Origin: Actinomycetota bacterium
GTDB taxonomy: Bacteria > Cyanobacteriota > Vampirovibrionia > Obscuribacterales > Obscuribacteraceae
Assembly (NCBI GenBank): GCA_903970355.1
Contig: CAJCIF010000070.1
Span: forward strand, 1 to 8,330
Reading direction: 5' to 3'
DNA length: 8,330 bases
Below are positions 6,361 through 8,330 of this stretch, piece after piece. The position numbers were made by a program, and so were the translations under genes. Within the stretch, counting starts at the first letter, position 1; each line of letters begins with the position of its first letter. The notes under the pieces were generated by a model. It was given only the letters and a program-made list of their open reading frames with translations, had not been told where the DNA came from and ran no database searches.

Positions 6361-7431
6361 ATGTTTTTCAGATTGCTTTCCGTCTTACTGGTCGTCTGGT
6401 TTCTATACGCCGTACGCGAAATTTTTCCGCCTTTTATTGTAGGCGCGATTATCGCTTATCTACTTTTGCCAATTGTCGAAGCGCTTAGCAATACAACTAA
6501 GATCGACAAAAGAGCCGCAGTTGCGATCATTTATTTGCTCTTTGTTGTCTCAATAGCGGGTCTTATTTGGTGGTTTGGTCCGCACCTTGCTAAACAGATG
6601 GGAGAACTTGCCGAGCACAAAGTAGAGTTAGTGGGAAACCTGCTTGACCAACTAAATAACCACCTTGGTCTTGGCATAAATGTTGACGATGCAACCAAGG
6701 AAATAATCAATTCAATTGAAACGAGTTTTGGCAAGCCGGCTGAACTCATTCATTACGGAACTTTATTTTCAAAAACTATGCTTGCTCTTCTAGTTTGCGT
6801 GGTGTCTTCGATATATCTAATTGTTGATAATCGCAGGGTCGGTCATTTCTTCTTACGCTTCATGCCTGAAGATAGACGCCATACGGCAATTAGCCTCTCT
6901 CAGCAAATGAACAAGATGTTGAGCCGATATGTACAAGGCCAGTTACTTTTGATCACGATTATGGCCGTTGTCGCCTGGTTATTTCTGCACTTTATCTTCC
7001 ACATACATTACGCTCTGGTCATAGCTCTTTTAAGTGGTTTTCTAGAAATCATTCCAGTCTTGGGTCCGATCCTGGCGACCAGCACGGCAACACTGGTGGG
7101 CATTTCAACGACCCCGGCCGGATTCGATTGCGCAATTTGGATTATTTTGTGTTACACAGCAGCTCGTTGGGCTGAGGATTACATCATCATCCCTCGTATA
7201 ATTGGGCATGCAGTAGACCTTCACCCGCTGGCTGTAATTTTTGCGGTTCTTTGTGGAGAGGTCCTGGCTGGCGGGCTTGGCATGTTAATTGCCATTCCGG
7301 TTGCAGCCTCGATAAAGGTTGTTTTGGATTTCCTTTATCCAACTGTTCCACAAAGCGAGGTTGAAGCACACCAAACTGCTAATGCTGTGCAACCACCGCC
7401 CCCTCTTCACCCGAAAACCGAGCATCAATGA
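6361..7431 (+). CDS. AI-2E family transporter (PerM/TqsA-type membrane protein)
   Basis: A 356-residue polytopic inner-membrane protein with about eight hydrophobic segments: two near the N-terminus (4-40), one at 53-72, a soluble loop of about 65 residues rich in charged groups, then segments at roughly 139-155, 193-213, 216-236, 240-265 and 286-325. Family signatures are FLEIIPVLGPILA (227-239), EDYIIIPRIIG (272-282), DLHPLAVIFAVLCGEVLAGGLGMLIAIP in the last two helices (286-313), and an R/Q-rich segment before helix 5. The family is named for AI-2 export by TqsA, but members also move sodium/protons or other solutes, so the substrate is open. The C-terminal tail (about 330-356) is polar and proline-rich (PPPP at 345-348). 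The ATG lacks a well-placed Shine-Dalgarno and overlaps the stop of a tiny ORF. Its TGA overlaps the gatC ATG, implying a shared transcript. Confidence 0.9.
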   Translation: MFFRLLSVLLVVWFLYAVREIFPPFIVGAIIAYLLLPIVEALSNTTKIDKRAAVAIIYLLFVVSIAGLIWWFGPHLAKQMGELAEHKVELVGNLLDQLNNHLGLGINVDDATKEIINSIETSFGKPAELIHYGTLFSKTMLALLVCVVSSIYLIVDNRRVGHFFLRFMPEDRRHTAISLSQQMNKMLSRYVQGQLLLITIMAVVAWLFLHFIFHIHYALVIALLSGFLEIIPVLGPILATSTATLVGISTTPAGFDCAIWIILCYTAARWAEDYIIIPRIIGHAVDLHPLAVIFAVLCGEVLAGGLGMLIAIPVAASIKVVLDFLYPTVPQSEVEAHQTANAVQPPPPLHPKTEHQ

Positions 7432-7712
7432 TTACCCGAGATACTGTAAAACACATCGCAAAACTGGCTAGATTAAGCCTTTCGGAGAAGGAAGAAGAGC
7501 TTTATACAGAGCAACTTGGCAATATCTTGCAATACTTCGAAGAGCTAAAAGCTATCGATACAACGAATGTTGAGCCGATGTCTCATGCCCTTCAGGTCGT
7601 AAATATTATGAGGGAAGATGAAGTGAAACCATCTCCCGGACATGAGTCGGTGCTAGAGGGCGCTCCGGATGCCGAAAAGGCATTCTTTCGCGTACCCAAG
7701 ATCGGCGACTGA
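7428..7712 (+). CDS. gatC: Asp-tRNA(Asn)/Glu-tRNA(Gln) amidotransferase subunit C
   Basis: A 94-residue cytoplasmic protein that stabilises the GatA subunit of the GatCAB amidotransferase, which converts misacylated Glu-tRNA(Gln) and/or Asp-tRNA(Asn) to the correct amide form. The sequence has the family pattern over its whole length: ITRDTVKHIAKLARLSLSE (2-20), a helical segment with QLGNILQYFEEL (29-40), the VEPMSHAL segment (48-55), MREDEV (61-66), and the C-terminal FFRVPKIGD (86-94). Length matches the usual 90-100. The ATG shares bases with the TGA of the AI-2E gene (ATGA at 7428-7431) and has no clear Shine-Dalgarno, so coupled translation is likely. gatA and gatB are not adjacent; pyrG follows after 93 bp. 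Confidence 0.95.
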   Translation: MITRDTVKHIAKLARLSLSEKEEELYTEQLGNILQYFEELKAIDTTNVEPMSHALQVVNIMREDEVKPSPGHESVLEGAPDAEKAFFRVPKIGD

Positions 7713-7805
7713 GCATTATAAGGGACTCTAAGCAAGTTTCCATTTCCAATGGAAGCCAAGATGGCTTATAGTTATGATTGAACTTTGATAGGAGATGGAG
7801 GCAGT
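7713..7805 (+). promoter_or_regulatory. pyrG leader or promoter region with two mutually exclusive hairpins
   Basis: Hairpin A pairs GTTTCCATT (7736-7744) with AATGGAAGC (7748-7756) around a three-base loop, with one U-G pair. Hairpin B pairs AAGCCA (7753-7758) with TGGCTT (7762-7767) around AGA. They share 7753-7756 and cannot form together. TAAGC (7729-7733) can also pair with GCTTA (7764-7768), enclosing A. No U tract follows. TATGAT (7773-7778) is a good -10 (five of six), but TGGAAG 17 bases upstream is a poor -35, so the hairpins may instead lie in promoter DNA. Confidence 0.35.
7790..7801 (+). promoter_or_regulatory. Ribosome binding site(s) of pyrG
   Basis: AGGAGA at 7790-7795 is ten bases before the ATG at 7806, and GGAGG at 7797-7801 is four bases before it. 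Either can serve. Together they make a strong initiation region and fix the start. Confidence 0.7.
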
Positions 7806-8330
7806 ATGACTACCAGGTATGTGTTCGTGACTGGTGGAGTCGTCTCCTCTTTAGGAAAGGGAATCATCGCCGCCTCGTTAGGAAGACTGCTAAGAGCGCG
7901 ATCGATAACCACCACAATCGTGAAACTAGATCCCTACCTGAATGTGGATCCGGGCACAATGAGCCCCTATCAGCATGGGGAAGTCTTCGTGACCGAGGAT
8001 GGTGCGGAGACAGACCTAGACCTCGGTCACTATGAACGCTTCATAAACATCGACTTGAGCCGGATGAACAATGTTACAGCCGGCTCTATTTATAAGAGCG
8101 TTTTGGAAAAGGAACGCCGCGGTGACTATTTAGGTGGCACCGTGCAGATGATTCCGCACGTTACTAACGAAATCAAAAACTTCATTCGCAAAGCAGCCCA
8201 GCATTCTCAGGCAGAAGTCGTAATCATCGAAGTGGGCGGCACCGTAGGCGACATCGAAAGTCTGATATTCCTCGAAGCGATACGCCAAATGCGCAAGGAT
8301 GTCGGAAGGGACTATGTTTGTTATATACAT
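7806..8330 (+). CDS. pyrG: CTP synthase, N-terminal synthetase domain (cut by window end)
   Basis: The first 175 codons of an enzyme usually of about 535-550 residues that makes CTP from UTP, ATP and glutamine in the cytoplasm. The reading frame is open to the window end. The amidoligase domain shows the phosphate-binding [12 protein letters not shown] (8-19), [20 protein letters not shown] (40-59), the stretch around [15 protein letters not shown] (65-79) with the metal ligand Asp72, [14 protein letters not shown] (101-114) with PH.TNEIK next, and the second metal ligand Glu142 in [11 protein letters not shown] (142-152). These match CTP synthases almost residue for residue. An unusual point is Ile154 in [10 protein letters not shown], where proline is the common residue. 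The C-terminal class I glutamine amidotransferase domain lies outside the window. It follows gatC by 93 bp with its own strong ribosome binding site. Confidence 0.97.
   Translation, partial: MTTRYVFVTGGVVSSLGKGIIAASLGRLLRARSITTTIVKLDPYLNVDPGTMSPYQHGEVFVTEDGAETDLDLGHYERFINIDLSRMNNVTAGSIYKSVLEKERRGDYLGGTVQMIPHVTNEIKNFIRKAAQHSQAEVVIIEVGGTVGDIESLIFLEAIRQMRKDVGRDYVCYIH

Noticed and set aside
7778..8035. Frame overlapping the first part of pyrG
   Set aside because: The pyrG frame from 7806 is unmistakable, and this one is a shifted shadow.
8130..8330. Antisense frame at the right edge
   Set aside because: Opposite strand of highly conserved CTP synthase codons.
1..8330. Defence island, prophage, CRISPR, tRNA or insertion sequence
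   Set aside because: No transposase, integrase, nuclease or toxin motifs, no spaced palindromic repeats and no cloverleaf found; the content is metabolic and housekeeping.

Overview
The window is ordinary bacterial chromosome. It carries seven complete protein-coding genes and the 5' part of an eighth, with short gaps throughout (no gene-free stretch over 300 bases). I see no RNA gene, insertion sequence, CRISPR array, prophage or defence module. Base composition is close to balanced and looks uniform. The mix is compatible with a free-living heterotroph outside the well-studied Proteobacteria: a kinesin-light-chain-type TPR protein, a two-domain 3-hydroxyacyl-CoA dehydrogenase, AI-2E transporter, GatC and PyrG, and several starts with no clear Shine-Dalgarno site. 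A Melainabacteria/Obscuribacterales-type genome is my best guess. It rests on the TPR style and gene content only and is weak.

Layout. Positions 1-67 hold a possible terminator of a gene outside the window and the ribosome binding site of an NfsB-like nitroreductase (68-721, +). It converges on a TPR protein (2299-764, -). Both stop codons sit inside small direct repeats, and the junction holds an AT-rich inverted repeat. A cationic-amino-acid-type APC permease (3864-2434, -) lies upstream of the TPR gene on the same strand, with 134 bp between them and a good sigma70-like promoter for the TPR gene in that gap. A 122-bp divergent region separates the permease from a + strand pair: 3-hydroxyacyl-CoA dehydrogenase (3987-5234) and, 5 bp later, a secreted alpha/beta hydrolase (5240-6232). 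After a 128-bp gap with unusual leader-like structure comes an AI-2E family membrane protein (6361-7431), whose stop overlaps the start of gatC (7428-7712). A 93-bp gap with two mutually exclusive hairpins leads to pyrG (from 7806, cut by the window end).

Functionally, two housekeeping genes anchor the right end: gatC (Gln-/Asn-tRNA amidation) and pyrG (CTP synthesis). The dehydrogenase/hydrolase pair may join extracytoplasmic ester hydrolysis to beta-oxidation-type chemistry, but the substrate cannot be read from sequence. I did not find a convincing new system. The best items for a second look are the duplicated TPR array, the repeat-dense convergent junction and the leaders of the AI-2E and pyrG genes.
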